64,000 nucleotides of DNA. Source: Geitlerinema sp. S16. Its GTDB lineage: Bacteria > Cyanobacteriota > Cyanobacteriia > Cyanobacteriales > Geitlerinemataceae. The stretch is taken from the NCBI GenBank assembly GCA_011390275.1, contig JAABST010000001.1:109524-173523 (forward strand). Direction: 5' to 3'. Below the pieces are notes generated by a model, which was not told the DNA's origin, did no database searches, and saw only the letters and a list, made by a program, of their open reading frames with translations. Below, piece by piece: positions 1 through 9,048 of this stretch (its first letter is position 1; each line of letters opens with the position of its first letter). The position numbers and the translations under genes are program-made.

Positions 1-33
1 ATCGCAGTTCCTTCGATCAATACGGTCTCGCAT

Positions 34-80
34 AAAAAATCCCCGCTGAGTGGCGATCGAACCTCAGCAGGGATTTTTTT
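34..80 (-). terminator. Intrinsic terminator, probably bidirectional
   Basis: A-tract, then GCTGAG (45-50), a 12-base loop and CTCAGC (63-68), followed by a run of T. The arms extend through the A and T tracts as AAAAAATCCC/GGGATTTTTT with one offset. It lies 60 bases past the stop of the minus-strand tldE/pmbA gene and could also stop a plus-strand gene entering from the left. Bases 1-33 hold no recognisable gene. Confidence 0.8.
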
Positions 81-139
81 ATCGGAATGGCTCGTTAGAA
101 TTCAGAAGAATTCAGGCGCGATCAGCAAGCCCGTGAATT

Positions 140-1486
140 TTACTCGCAGGTCACCGACAGCTCATCCACCCAAATACGCGGACAAACCCCGCCCATCGTC
201 ACCTCAGTTTCCGGCTCGACATAGACGATCGACTTCAGCACCGCGAGAATATCCCCCGCCACTGTCGCCGAATCCACGCTGACCTTCTCACCCTGATTTA
301 CCAGCCAACCATCAAACGGCAGCGAAAACGACCCTTGCAGCGCATTAACCCCGGCGTGTAGCGCACTCAGATCGTCGATCAGCAACACATTCTCCGCCGT
401 ATCCAGGCTAAAGGTTTCCTCCGGTTGCGACGCCGCAAACACATGATAAAAATCCGGGCTAACCGATACCTTCGCGCCCATGCTGGCATGACCCGTCGGC
501 GATGCACCCAAACGTTTCGCCGTCCCTGCACTGTGCAAGAAACCCGTTAGCTTGCCCGCCTCGATTAGCGGCACACGGCGCGTCGGCGTCCCTTCCCCAT
601 CAAAATAATCCGGCGAAACATTGTCGGCGTGACGCGCATCGTTGAACACCGATAGCAGCGGCGACGCCACCTCAGTCCCTAGCGATTCCACCGTCGAAAG
701 GCTGCGATTATCGAGGATGCTTTGGGCGTTGTACATGTTCGAGAATGCATTGAGCAGACTCAAAAATGCTTCGGGCGAAAAGACGACGCGGTATTTACCG
801 CTGGGGATTTTTTGGTAATCCAGGTGCGAGATGGTTTTTTCGGTGGCCTCGGCGAGACATCCAGCGATATCGAGCTGACCGAGACCGGTGTTAACCTTGA
901 AGGCTCCGGCGCTACGGGGCTTTTTGCCCTCCTGTTCGGTTTTGGTGTAGAGATAGACCGAGCAGGTGGAACCCACATCGCGGCGACTGGCTCCGTCACT
1001 GTTGATGTAGAACCGATCGAAGTCGCGCTGGGCAAGGCCGTTGTAGGGAACGCTGGCGATCGCTTCGTGAGCCTCAAGCAATTTTTTCTCAGCGTCGATC
1101 AGGGTGTCGATGAGTTCCGCGACGGGGGTTTGGGGTTGGCGGCGATCGGTGTCGAGTCCGTCGATCGGGGTGGTGGCTTCGGGGCTAAAGTCCGGGACAT
1201 TTTCCGTCGCGCCAAAGTCGCTGGCTTCGTAGGCGGTTTGTAGGGCTAGCTTGAGGCCATCGAGATCGGTGTCCGTGGTGGACGTAATGCCAACTTGACC
1301 GGCGGGGTTCCAGACGCGGACGGTGACGCTCGATCGATTCGAGGCTTTGACCTGCTTCTGTTTGCCGCGATCGACCTGGACGCTGGTTTCATCCACACTG
1401 GAGCCGTAAATGTCGTATTTGGTAATACCAAGTTCGGCGGCGATATCGCGGAGTTGCTGGGTTAGGGTGGTGATTTCTGCGGGCAT
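140..1486 (-). CDS. tldE: TldE/PmbA-family modulator of TldD metallopeptidase
   Basis: The 448-residue protein has the length and fold pattern of PmbA/TldE: an N-terminal domain with the VDRGKQKQVKASNRSSVTVRVW strand region (cited only in part by function) and a C-terminal beta-rich domain with SMGAKVSVSPDF-like and GSFSLPFDGWLV segments. Members pair with TldD to form a cytosolic heterodimeric protease that trims small peptides, such as microcin precursors or CcdA. TldE itself carries no HExxxH metal site and none is visible here. The likely partner, tldD, is on the same strand at 2551-4014, but a Uma2 gene and a repeat separate the two. A strong terminator follows the stop. Substrates in cyanobacteria are unknown. 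Confidence 0.88.
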   Translation of the reverse strand: MPAEITTLTQQLRDIAAELGITKYDIYGSSVDETSVQVDRGKQKQVKASNRSSVTVRVWNPAGQVGITSTTDTDLDGLKLALQTAYEASDFGATENVPDFSPEATTPIDGLDTDRRQPQTPVAELIDTLIDAEKKLLEAHEAIASVPYNGLAQRDFDRFYINSDGASRRDVGSTCSVYLYTKTEQEGKKPRSAGAFKVNTGLGQLDIAGCLAEATEKTISHLDYQKIPSGKYRVVFSPEAFLSLLNAFSNMYNAQSILDNRSLSTVESLGTEVASPLLSVFNDARHADNVSPDYFDGEGTPTRRVPLIEAGKLTGFLHSAGTAKRLGASPTGHASMGAKVSVSPDFYHVFAASQPEETFSLDTAENVLLIDDLSALHAGVNALQGSFSLPFDGWLVNQGEKVSVDSATVAGDILAVLKSIVYVEPETEVTMGGVCPRIWVDELSVTCE

Positions 1487-1612
1487 AGCGAGAGACTTCG
1501 TTGATGTTCTGTTTCGGTCTATTTATTATGCTGGGTTCGATCGTGGAACGCCAGACCGCTTATAGAAAGCGGATTTCTGGATTATGTCGTGTGATTTCCC
1601 CTCTTTCCAAAT

Positions 1613-2188
1613 TCACCATACGATGCTGAGATCCAACTCAAAACCCCGCAAAACCGTTTCTCCATCGATGGTCGTCGGACGATCTCGACGTTCCGGCTCC
1701 TGTCCCTGGCGATAAATGTCCACGGTTCGGGCTTGGCGATCGATTAACCACCCCAAGTTGACCCCGGCGTCCTGATATTCCGCCATCTTGTCCCGCAGAT
1801 CGTTGATGTTGTCGCTCGGGGATTTGAGTTCGAGTACGAAGTCGGGGGCAATCGGGGGGAATTTTTCCCGATCGTCTTGGCTGAGAGCTTCCCAGCGATC
1901 GCGACGAATCCAGGAGAGATCGGGCGATCGGTTGCCGCCGTTGGGCAGTTTGAAGCAGGTGGAGGAATCGAAAACATAGCCCAGTCTCGTGCGACGATTC
2001 CAAACCACAAAATCTGCTGATAGTTCAACGTTACGATTTCCAGTCTCGCCGCCAGTGGGGGACATGATGATTAATTCTCCTCGATGGTTGCGTTCAAATT
2101 TGATGTCGGGATGGTTGTCGCACAGTTGCGCGAACTGGTGATCGCTGAGTTGAACGAAGGGGTTAAGGTCGATGGTGTAGGTCAGCAT
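1613..2188 (-). CDS. Uma2 family (DUF820) putative endonuclease
   Basis: The 191-residue protein matches the Uma2/DUF820 family, which is greatly expanded in cyanobacteria and has a PD-(D/E)xK nuclease-like fold. Family landmarks in order are GELIIMSPTGGETG (residues about 37-50), FDSSTCFKLPNG, SPDLSWI (first acidic residue), PDFVLELKSPSD (the E-x-K pair) and GWLIDRQARTVDIYR. The core is complete and includes the ELK triad. The biological role of the family is not established; it is often found beside toxin-antitoxin genes and mobile DNA. It sits between tldE and tldD on the same strand, suggesting later insertion into that locus. Confidence 0.88.
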   Translation of the reverse strand: MLTYTIDLNPFVQLSDHQFAQLCDNHPDIKFERNHRGELIIMSPTGGETGNRNVELSADFVVWNRRTRLGYVFDSSTCFKLPNGGNRSPDLSWIRRDRWEALSQDDREKFPPIAPDFVLELKSPSDNINDLRDKMAEYQDAGVNLGWLIDRQARTVDIYRQGQEPERRDRPTTIDGETVLRGFELDLSIVW

Positions 2189-2211
2189 CTTAAATCTTCA
2201 GCTAGGGAACG

Positions 2212-2219
2212 GCGATCGC
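2212..2219. repeat. HIP1 octamer GCGATCGC (example)
   Basis: Perfect copy of the cyanobacterial highly iterated palindrome. Other verified copies are at 5375-5382 and 14300-14307, and the hexamer CGATCG is very common throughout. HIP1 is a known genome-wide feature of many cyanobacteria and supports the taxonomic call. I did not count all copies. Confidence 0.85.
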
Positions 2220-2426
2220 TACTTTTGAAAACCAAGTGTGTTTCAATCATAGCGTTAGATTTAGCTTGAGTATGGCGGTGTTTCGCCGGGAAATTGACAC
2301 GTCATGAAAGTCAAAAAAACATTTTTTGCCACCATCTTTCAGCGTCTTCAATACATTTAAAGAAATCCGTAAAGAAACCTGGCTTCTCAAGCACTTTTCA
2401 AAGAAATTTACCTTTATGAAATAAAG

Positions 2427-2534
2427 CTAAGTAGCCCAAGTCAAACAATGGACTGATCGCGGTGCGTGAGACCTTTGAGGTTTCTAAAACCTCAAAGGTC
2501 TGAAACTTACCATTTATTTTCTTGGCCTACGTAG
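2427..2534. repeat. Palindromic dispersed element, copy 1
   Basis: Outer arms CTAAGTAGCCCAAG (2427-2440) and CTTGGCCTACGTAG (2521-2534) are inverted copies with two differences. Between them lies a perfect 15-base stem: AGACCTTTGAGGTTT (2469-2483), loop CTA, AAACCTCAAAGGTCT (2487-2501). A second copy of the central palindrome with paired base changes is at 60242-60270, and the 14-mer CTAAGTAGCCCAAG recurs exactly at 19666-19679. The element ends 17 bases past the tldD stop. The rest of the 2189-2550 gap is AT-rich with no gene seen. Confidence 0.7.
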
Positions 2535-2550
2535 TCCAATCAAAATGGCA

Positions 2551-4014
2551 TTAACGACCACCGATCGCGATCGAATCAACCTTAATATGAGGCTGACCAA
2601 CGGTGACGTACACCGAACCGCTGACCGAACCGCAGAACCCCGGCGCGAGGCTGAGATCATTCGACGACATCGAGATCTTTTGCATCACGTCCACCGCTTC
2701 GCCGATGAGCGTTGCACCCTTCAGCGGCTTGGTGATTTTGCCGTTTTCGATCAGATACGCTTCATCGACACCGAAGTTAAATTCACCCGTGGGGCCGACG
2801 CTGCCACCGCCCATTTTCTTGCAGTAAATGCCCTTGTCGATTGACTCAAACAACTGCTCATTGGTGAAGTTACCCGGTGCAATATAGGTATTCCGCATCC
2901 GCGACGCCGCCGCGTAGGTGTAACCCTGGCGGCGACCGCTGCCGGTGCGAGGTTCGCCGGTGCGCATCTCGCCCGCGCGATCGGAGATGAAGTTTTTCAG
3001 GATGCCATTTTCGATTAGCAATGTCCGCTGGGCGGGCATTCCTTCGTCATCCATGTCGATCGTGCCAAACTCGCGATCGGTCATGCCCTCATCCCAAGCC
3101 GTCAGATTTTCGTGAGCGATTTTCTCACCTTTTTTATGTAAAAACGGTGTGGTTTCACGCTCGATTTGCGTTGTTTCTAACAGGTGGCCGCAGGCTTCGT
3201 GGAAAATTACACCACCGAAGGAATTCGCCATAATAATCGGGTACGTTCCCGATTCGACGTAATCGGCATAGAGCATTTGACCGGCAGACTCAGCCACATC
3301 AGCGGCGGTTTTCTCGTAGCTCCAGTCGCGCAGGAAGCCAGGATTGCTGCTATCGCCAATGCGTTGGGAAATCGACGATCGATTTTCACCATCGGCGCAA
3401 AGCAGACTGTAGCCGACAGACTGAGTCAGGCGAATATCGCGAGCAAATGTACCATCGCTGGCGGCGACGAGGACTTCTTGCCAGTCGCGGAAGTAGGCGG
3501 CGCGGCGAGATTGCACGTGGTTGGCTTGGCGTTTGAGGCTGTCGTTTGCCCCGAGCAGCACGTCACTCATTTCGCGCATCGAGCTGGTGTCGCCGAGCCA
3601 GATGTTTTTGTTGCGGCTGCTGCCGTAGTCGCGCAGGGGTTCGAGGTTAACTTCGGGAGCGAAGGAGGTGGCGCTGGGCAGGGTCAGTCCCAAGGTGGAG
3701 AGCGCTTTGTCCATCGCGGCTTTGAGACCGTTGAACGAGAGGTCATTGGTGCTGACGTAGCAGTCGGTTTCGCCACGGAAGACGCGGACGCCTGCGCCGG
3801 TGGAGAGGGCGGGTGAGAGGCTGGAGATGATGTCGTCTTCGGCGAGGGCGCTGATGTAGTTTTTTCGTTCGAGGAAGAATTCGATGAGGGTGGCTCCGGC
3901 GGCGCGTCCGAGTCCGAGGAGGGTGGAGAGGGGTTCGCGCCAGGTGTCGTCGAAGCGATCGCGGGTGGAGCGGTAGTCGCGGGTTTCGAGGTCTTGGGTG
4001 AGCAATGCAATCAT
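2551..4014 (-). CDS. tldD: TldD-family metalloprotease
   Basis: The 487-residue protein carries the TldD zinc motif HEACGHLLE (around residue 274), matching the family consensus HEAxGHxxE, followed by [15 protein letters not shown] and the conserved C-terminal GMCG-like GFCGSVSG segment. TldD is the catalytic subunit of the TldD/TldE heterodimer, whose active site lies inside a chamber and degrades unfolded small peptides in the cytosol. The partner gene lies downstream on the same strand at 140-1486. The start chosen is the first ATG; the upstream 148-base gap to the divergent Uma2 gene should hold the promoter. Function by family is secure, substrate is not. Confidence 0.9.
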   Translation of the reverse strand: MIALLTQDLETRDYRSTRDRFDDTWREPLSTLLGLGRAAGATLIEFFLERKNYISALAEDDIISSLSPALSTGAGVRVFRGETDCYVSTNDLSFNGLKAAMDKALSTLGLTLPSATSFAPEVNLEPLRDYGSSRNKNIWLGDTSSMREMSDVLLGANDSLKRQANHVQSRRAAYFRDWQEVLVAASDGTFARDIRLTQSVGYSLLCADGENRSSISQRIGDSSNPGFLRDWSYEKTAADVAESAGQMLYADYVESGTYPIIMANSFGGVIFHEACGHLLETTQIERETTPFLHKKGEKIAHENLTAWDEGMTDREFGTIDMDDEGMPAQRTLLIENGILKNFISDRAGEMRTGEPRTGSGRRQGYTYAAASRMRNTYIAPGNFTNEQLFESIDKGIYCKKMGGGSVGPTGEFNFGVDEAYLIENGKITKPLKGATLIGEAVDVMQKISMSSNDLSLAPGFCGSVSGSVYVTVGQPHIKVDSIAIGGR

Positions 4015-4162
4015 TGGCGGTGTCCTCGCGATCGTGCGAGCGTGGGGAGTTTGTTCAATCGTTAACGTATTTTAACAATTTCGTGGGGGCGCGGGTTATT
4101 CATTCAAAACTTACAATTGAGTGACCTCGTTTTTTAGTCCGCTATTTGCATTGAGGTACGCC

Positions 4163-4795
4163 ATGACCCCTACGTCGATCATTGAGATGCTGCGGTTAAA
4201 TATTCCGGAGACGTTGAAGCTAGCGGTGACGCCGGAACAGTTTGCAGTGCTTGCTGCAAATAATCGAGAGTTGCGCTTGGAGCGTACATCCCAAGGAGAA
4301 TTATCCATGAATCCACCAACGGGCTGGGAAACGGGCAAGTGTAACTGGAGTATTTCGGGTGAGTTATATCTCTGGTGGCGCAATGCGGGCGAGCCGGGAA
4401 TGGCGTTTGATTCGTCTACGGGGTTTACCTTGCCGAATGGTGCGATTTTGTCGCCGGATGCGTCGTGGGTAAGTGCGGAGCGTTGGGAGAGCCTCACACC
4501 GGAGCAGCGGGGTACGTTTGCGGCGGTGTGTCCGGATTTTGTGGTGGAGTTACGATCGCGATCAGATGCGCTGAAGCCGTTGCGATCGAAGATGGTGGAG
4601 TATCGGGAGAATGGGGCACGGTTGGGATGGTTGATCGATCCGCTGGGGCGATCGGTGGAGGTGTTTCGATCGGATGGTGAGGTGGAGGTGTTGGCGAATC
4701 CGGCGGTGGTGTCGGGTGAGGATGTTTTGGTGGGGTTTACGTTGGATTTGGCGCGGGTTTGGGGTCGATATGGCGAACCATCAAGCAAGAGTTAA
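4163..4795 (+). CDS. Uma2 family (DUF820) putative endonuclease
   Basis: A second Uma2 gene of 210 residues from the ATG at 4163; a longer frame begins at 4121, but residues 1-14 there look unlike the family. Landmarks are GELSMNPPTGWETG, FDSSTGFTLPNG, SPDASWV, PDFVVELRSRSD and GWLIDPLGRSVEVFR. The E-x-K pair reads E-L-R, a substitution also common in the family. The N-terminal half resembles the copy at 1613-2188, but the two are too diverged to be a recent duplication. The stop overlaps the start of the downstream GNAT gene by 26 bases, so the two are probably cotranscribed. Cellular role unknown. Confidence 0.85.
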   Translation: MTPTSIIEMLRLNIPETLKLAVTPEQFAVLAANNRELRLERTSQGELSMNPPTGWETGKCNWSISGELYLWWRNAGEPGMAFDSSTGFTLPNGAILSPDASWVSAERWESLTPEQRGTFAAVCPDFVVELRSRSDALKPLRSKMVEYRENGARLGWLIDPLGRSVEVFRSDGEVEVLANPAVVSGEDVLVGFTLDLARVWGRYGEPSSKS

Positions 4796-5267
4796 ATCAT
4801 TGCGAATAGAGGAAGTTCCTGCGTCAGATGTTCCAATAGATTTACTGCTTGTGGCAGACCCCTCAGAAGAAGCTATACGCAAGTACCTGAATAAATCGAG
4901 ATGTTTTCTGGCCTATTTCGATAAAAAAATTGTCGGAGTTGGTATCGTCAAACCTGCTCAATCAAAAGTGTGGGAATTAATGAACATTGGCGTTTTGCCG
5001 TCTGACCAAAAGAAGGGCGTTGGGACGCGATTGATTAGGCATATTATCGATAAATCAAAAAGATCAGGTGCGTCCGCTCTAGAGGTTGGTACTGGTACAT
5101 TTGGCTATCCATTGACTTTCTATCAAAGGCATGGATTTAGAGTTGATCGGCTAGATAAAAACTTCTTCTTGAAGAATTATCCGAACCCAGTTCTTGAAAA
5201 TGGGGTTCAACATAAAGACATGCTTAGGCTAAAGCTAGATTTCAGTATCAATGAGAACAAGAGCTAA
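4770..5267 (+). CDS. GNAT family N-acetyltransferase
   Basis: Starting from the ATG at 4770 (MANHQARV) the protein has 165 residues. The upstream 32 codons of the open frame are a Trp/Arg-rich shadow of the Uma2 gene and were discarded. Acetyl-CoA-binding motif A is visible as LMNIGVLPSDQKKGVGTRLI, with the family pattern V..xxxQ/RxxGxG/A, followed by ALEVGTG and FYQRHGFR (motif B). The substrate cannot be told. Base composition is clearly richer in A+T than the flanking genes, which hints at recent acquisition. Translation may be coupled to the Uma2 gene through the 26-base overlap. Confidence 0.82.
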   Translation: MANHQARVKSLRIEEVPASDVPIDLLLVADPSEEAIRKYLNKSRCFLAYFDKKIVGVGIVKPAQSKVWELMNIGVLPSDQKKGVGTRLIRHIIDKSKRSGASALEVGTGTFGYPLTFYQRHGFRVDRLDKNFFLKNYPNPVLENGVQHKDMLRLKLDFSINENKS

Positions 5268-5292
5268 ACAGGGCTAAACGGGCATACAAGCT

Positions 5293-5451
5293 ATGACCAA
5301 CCTCGCCACAGACTCACAAACCATCACCCTACGCCCCGATATCACCATCGATCGCCAACGCCTCAGCCAACTCTGCGATCGCTGGCAAATCACCGACCTG
5401 CAACTCTTCGGCTCCATCCTGCATAGAGAACCCCTTGAGCAGATTGCATAA
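5293..5451 (+). pseudogene. Truncated MNT-type nucleotidyltransferase fragment
   Basis: A 52-codon frame resembles the first part of cyanobacterial MNT-domain (MntA-like) minimal nucleotidyltransferases: ITIDRQRLSQLCDRWQI, then LQLFGSILHRE. In intact members the LFGSVLR stretch is followed by a DxD metal motif about ten residues on; here the frame ends after HREPLEQIA, so the catalytic aspartates are gone. MNT proteins usually act as antitoxins paired with HEPN toxins, and no HEPN gene is next to it. I read it as a relic whose 3' part was deleted, close to the unusual 5' end of the phosphatase gene that follows. Confidence 0.6.
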
Positions 5452-5493
5452 TCTAAAACACCTCACCCATTTTCCCCACAGGTTAAGCTTGCG

Positions 5494-5499
5494 TATACT
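5494..5499 (+). promoter_or_regulatory. Candidate -10 element TATACT
   Basis: TATACT matches five of six bases of the -10 consensus and lies 71 bases before the phosphatase start at 5570. No convincing -35 box stands 16-18 bases upstream, so this is a weak call. Confidence 0.25.
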
Positions 5500-5569
5500 G
5501 TGAACGCCACGATCGCGCGAAATTAACGACGATCGCCACCCCCACCGTCGCCCCCTTCGTCTGCGTGCC

Positions 5570-7501
5570 ATGCCCCCCCTCGAAGATCGCCTCAGTTCCG
5601 TCCAGCTTGTGCGCTACCTGTGGGTCATCGGTAGCCACGTCGAAAACGCCGCCATCGGAACGACGATCGCCGATCGCTATCAAGTCATAGCGCCCCGAAT
5701 CTGGATCGATCGCCACCCCGATCGTGCCCCCGACGCCCCCCAAACCCTGCCGCCGGAATCGCTGACCTACCTCAAACAGATCCGCCAACCGCTTCATATT
5801 CCCCAGGTGTACGGCTTTTGTGACGGACGCGCTCAGGGCATGGGCGACGTGATGCTGCTGGAAAATGCGCCGATCGACGAACACGGCCAGCTTTACCCGA
5901 CGATCGAAGCGATGTGGTCGCGTGCTAGCTCCGTCCGCCGCGCCTACTGGCTCTCGCAAATCCTCGACCTGTGGCAACTCCTCGAACCGCAGAAACTCGC
6001 CGCCAGCTTGCTTGACCCCGACAATATCCGCGTTCAAGGCTGGCGCGTCTGGCTGCTCGAACTCAAACCAACGATCGGCAAACCCACGCTGATCGACCTG
6101 GCTTACCACTGGCGGCGCTGGCTCGATCGCGCCGACGCCAACGATCCCACCCCGGCGCAGATCCTCGACCTATGCCAACAGATGCGATCGCAAGCTGACG
6201 AATTTGACACAATTCGCGATCGGCTCGATCACATTCTGCTCGACGCTGCCGCCCGCCAGCCGCTGCGCCTTACCAGCTTTGGGATTAGCGATTCGGGGCC
6301 GAGTCGCTTGCAAAATGAAGATAGTTGCTATCCGATCGCGGAGGATATGGGCAGCGCAGGCGAACAGCGTGGAGTTGATCAGGCCAATCTCGCGATCCTG
6401 TGTGACGGCGTTGGCGGTCACGAAGGCGGCGAAGTGGCTAGCCAGTTAGCCGTTAAAACGCTCAAACTTCAGGTCGAAGCTTTTAGTAATATTATTCGGA
6501 CGAAATCCTTCGTTCCGGCGGAGATTATTCGCCAGCAACTCGCTACGATGGTGCGCGTTACCAATAACACGATCGCCCAGGAAAATGACGTTCGCGATCG
6601 ACTCGATCGCGAACGGATGGCCACCACCGCCGTCATGGCATGGCAGATCGCCCAAGCGCCACCACCAACCCAAACCTCTAAGGTGGTATCGATCGCCACA
6701 GCATCCCGCACTGCCCCACCGCCCGATCACCCCAATGCCCACGAGCTGTTTATCGTCAACGTTGGTGACAGTCGTGCCTACTGGATTTCCGAACATTACT
6801 GTCAACAACTCACGGTCGATGACGACCTCGCCACTCAGGAAGTCGCCGCCGGACACTGTCTCTATCGTGAAGCGATCCAGTACGAAGAGGCGGCGGCGTT
6901 GACCCAGGCGATCGGTACGCGCGACGGCACGACGATTACGCCGGATGTGCGCCGAATTGTGATCGAAGAAGATGGTGTCTTGCTGCTATGCTCCGATGGC
7001 GTCAGCGATAACGACTGGGTGGAAAAATCTTGGAAAGCCTTTGTGCCGCCCCTGCTGGAAGGCTTGACCACTCTAGAGGCCACGGCGCGAGACTGGATCG
7101 AAGTCACCAATGACTATAACGGTCATGACAACGCGACGATCGTGCTGATTGACTGCCGCGTTTCGGAACCCGTCCCCAGCCCGCTGGAAATTTTCGACCC
7201 CAAGGCCAGCGATCGCGATCGCCTCCCATCCCCCGATCGCGCCACAGCAGAAGCCATCGATCCCTTTGATCGCCTGACCGAATCCTCCCGCGCCCTGCTC
7301 TCAATCCCCGCCAATCCCGAAGCCGCAGCCGACCCTCCCCGCCGTCGTCGCCCAAAACCCACCCGCGCCCAACAGCTCGGCGTGGCGATCGCGATCGCCG
7401 TTTTGGCCAGCCTAGGCGTCTGGATCAGCCTCAACTCCTTTCGCGATCGCTCTCCGGTCAGTCCATCAGCACCGGAAGAGGTCACGCCCAGTACCCCTTA
7501 A
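5570..7501 (+). CDS. PP2C-type Ser/Thr protein phosphatase with C-terminal membrane anchor
   Basis: The 643-residue protein has an N-terminal module of about 240 residues typical of cyanobacterial PP2C proteins (RYLWVIG, ADRYQVIAPRIW, LHIPQVYG), then a PPM phosphatase domain at about 250-530 with SGPSRLQNEDS, LAILCDGVGGHEGGEVAS, NVGDSRAYWI, LLLCSDGVSDN and GHDNATIVLID. These supply the metal-binding aspartates. A Pro/Arg-rich linker precedes one transmembrane helix (about 600-622) and a short tail. Related proteins usually begin with a zinc ribbon before the RYLW segment. Here the frame opens only 14 residues earlier, and an in-frame stop at 5501 blocks extension, so the N terminus may be truncated. 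It faces a SpoIIE-type phosphatase gene 28 bases away. Confidence 0.85.
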   Translation: MPPLEDRLSSVQLVRYLWVIGSHVENAAIGTTIADRYQVIAPRIWIDRHPDRAPDAPQTLPPESLTYLKQIRQPLHIPQVYGFCDGRAQGMGDVMLLENAPIDEHGQLYPTIEAMWSRASSVRRAYWLSQILDLWQLLEPQKLAASLLDPDNIRVQGWRVWLLELKPTIGKPTLIDLAYHWRRWLDRADANDPTPAQILDLCQQMRSQADEFDTIRDRLDHILLDAAARQPLRLTSFGISDSGPSRLQNEDSCYPIAEDMGSAGEQRGVDQANLAILCDGVGGHEGGEVASQLAVKTLKLQVEAFSNIIRTKSFVPAEIIRQQLATMVRVTNNTIAQENDVRDRLDRERMATTAVMAWQIAQAPPPTQTSKVVSIATASRTAPPPDHPNAHELFIVNVGDSRAYWISEHYCQQLTVDDDLATQEVAAGHCLYREAIQYEEAAALTQAIGTRDGTTITPDVRRIVIEEDGVLLLCSDGVSDNDWVEKSWKAFVPPLLEGLTTLEATARDWIEVTNDYNGHDNATIVLIDCRVSEPVPSPLEIFDPKASDRDRLPSPDRATAEAIDPFDRLTESSRALLSIPANPEAAADPPRRRRPKPTRAQQLGVAIAIAVLASLGVWISLNSFRDRSPVSPSAPEEVTPSTP

Positions 7502-7529
7502 GTTTGGAATCCGGTGGATTTGCAGTTGA

Positions 7530-8792
7530 CTAGATCGTATTCAACGTCCGGGTCGGATCGACTTCGCCGCAGTAACGCAACACCAAAATGGTGATGTCAT
7601 CGGACTGTTGTACATCGCCGGAGAAGTCAAAAACAGACTGCTGAAGCGTATCGAGAATGACCTGCGATCGCGCATCATGGGAGATCTGATTCAGGATGCG
7701 GATCGCCTGCACTTCGGTAAAAAATTCGGTCTTACGGTTACGAGCTTCTGTGACGCCATCGGTGTATGCCACCAACCGGTCCCCTGGCTGTAGAACCGTT
7801 TCAGAAATGATGTAATCAGCTTTATCACTGACTCCGAGCAGCATTCCTGGTAAAACATCGAGCAAGGTAAAAGGCTCATCATTACGCTGAATAAAGGGGG
7901 GATTGTGACCGCCGTTCACGTAGGTGAGTTTGCCGGTGGGCAAGTCCAGCAGTCCAATGAAGAGCGTGACGAACATACCGCGCTCGTTGCTGTCGCAGAG
8001 GTTACGGTTGATTGATTCGAGAATCGCTCCGAGCGCTCGCACACAGGAGTGATTCAGATTGGAGACCTGCAACCGCAGCAGCGTAATCGCCCGAATCATA
8101 AATAATGCCGCCGGGATGCCCTTGCCGGAGACATCCCCGATCGCAATGCAAATTGTGCGATCGTCGAGGCAAAAGGTATCGAAAAAATCGCCGCCAACAG
8201 CTCGCGCTGGGATGACGGTTGCAGCCACATCGACCTGAGGGCGATCGGCAAATAACGGCGTCGCGTGGGGCAGAATGTTGGACTGGATCTGGGCGGCGGC
8301 TTCGAGGTCACGCCGTAAGGTGTCGAGTTTTAGGCGTTCCTCGATCGTCTGAAGCGCCACTTTATCCAGGCGTCGCATACGACTGGATAAATCCTGTAGC
8401 AGATTTTTGACGATCCCTGGAATCGGGATCAGTTCATCCCAAAAAATTTGTTCATTGATGACGAGTAATCGGCAATCGCTTTCGGCTCGCACGTAGGCAG
8501 AAACGGGCTTATGCTCGATGATTGACATCTCGCCAATGCACTCACCGGGCGAAATCGGAAACCCCAGATCCGGTTCGATTTGCAGGCCACGATCGCTATC
8601 CAAAAATACTTTTAAGTTACCGCTAAGGAGTAAATAAAGGTCGTGATTTTCATCTCCCGGCTTGACTAGGATGTCGCCTTCATAGATGTCCCGAAATGTC
8701 CCTTTGGTCAGCAGGGATTGCAAGACCGATCGATCGACGTTCTCAAAGAGTGCGCACGAGGCAAGGGTATCGAGATCGGGAAGGGTATCCAC
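7530..8792 (-). CDS. Cyclic-nucleotide-binding domain fused to SpoIIE-type PP2C phosphatase
   Basis: In 420 residues the protein has a cNMP-binding (Crp-like) beta-barrel at about 14-135 (GDILVKPGDENHDLYLLLSG and GECIGEMSIIEHKPVSAYVRA), a helical linker at 140-175, and a SpoIIE/RsbU-type PP2C domain at about 190-405. The phosphatase motifs are GGDFFDTFCLDD, IAIGDVSGKGIPAALFM, NGGHNPPF, VAYTDGVTEARN and SDDITILVLRY. Such proteins dephosphorylate anti-sigma-factor antagonists in partner-switching pathways. The sensor domain implies control by cAMP or cGMP, although the PRAA-type phosphate cassette is poorly preserved. No anti-sigma or STAS gene is adjacent, so the target is unknown. It is convergent with the PP2C gene at 5570-7501. 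Confidence 0.88.
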   Translation of the reverse strand: MDTLPDLDTLASCALFENVDRSVLQSLLTKGTFRDIYEGDILVKPGDENHDLYLLLSGNLKVFLDSDRGLQIEPDLGFPISPGECIGEMSIIEHKPVSAYVRAESDCRLLVINEQIFWDELIPIPGIVKNLLQDLSSRMRRLDKVALQTIEERLKLDTLRRDLEAAAQIQSNILPHATPLFADRPQVDVAATVIPARAVGGDFFDTFCLDDRTICIAIGDVSGKGIPAALFMIRAITLLRLQVSNLNHSCVRALGAILESINRNLCDSNERGMFVTLFIGLLDLPTGKLTYVNGGHNPPFIQRNDEPFTLLDVLPGMLLGVSDKADYIISETVLQPGDRLVAYTDGVTEARNRKTEFFTEVQAIRILNQISHDARSQVILDTLQQSVFDFSGDVQQSDDITILVLRYCGEVDPTRTLNTI

Positions 8793-9048
8793 GGGTCAAT
8801 GGCTTGCATAACGCAAGATGGCGGTGCGGTAGCGATGACGGGTGATGCAATGCAGCGATGATTCTGACCAGGTGCAAGGCAATCCGGACAGAGACCCAGA
8901 ATTGCAGTCGCAGTCATTAACGTCGCCATAATCTAGCATCGTCTAACTCTGCGTCGCGTAATTCTAGCTGATTCATTTCGCCTTGCAAACCTTCATCCGC
9001 GAATAATCACGACCGTGTTTATACAGGGTGTTGCGGTTGAGCCGCTGA

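Noticed and set aside
722..1243. 173-codon plus-strand frame inside tldE
   Set aside because: It is the antisense shadow of the conserved tldE gene and has no domain.
5501..5620. Frameshifted zinc-ribbon start of the PP2C gene
   Set aside because: CVPC and CATC appear in another frame, but the spacing and flanking residues are too weak to call; kept as a hint in the findings only.
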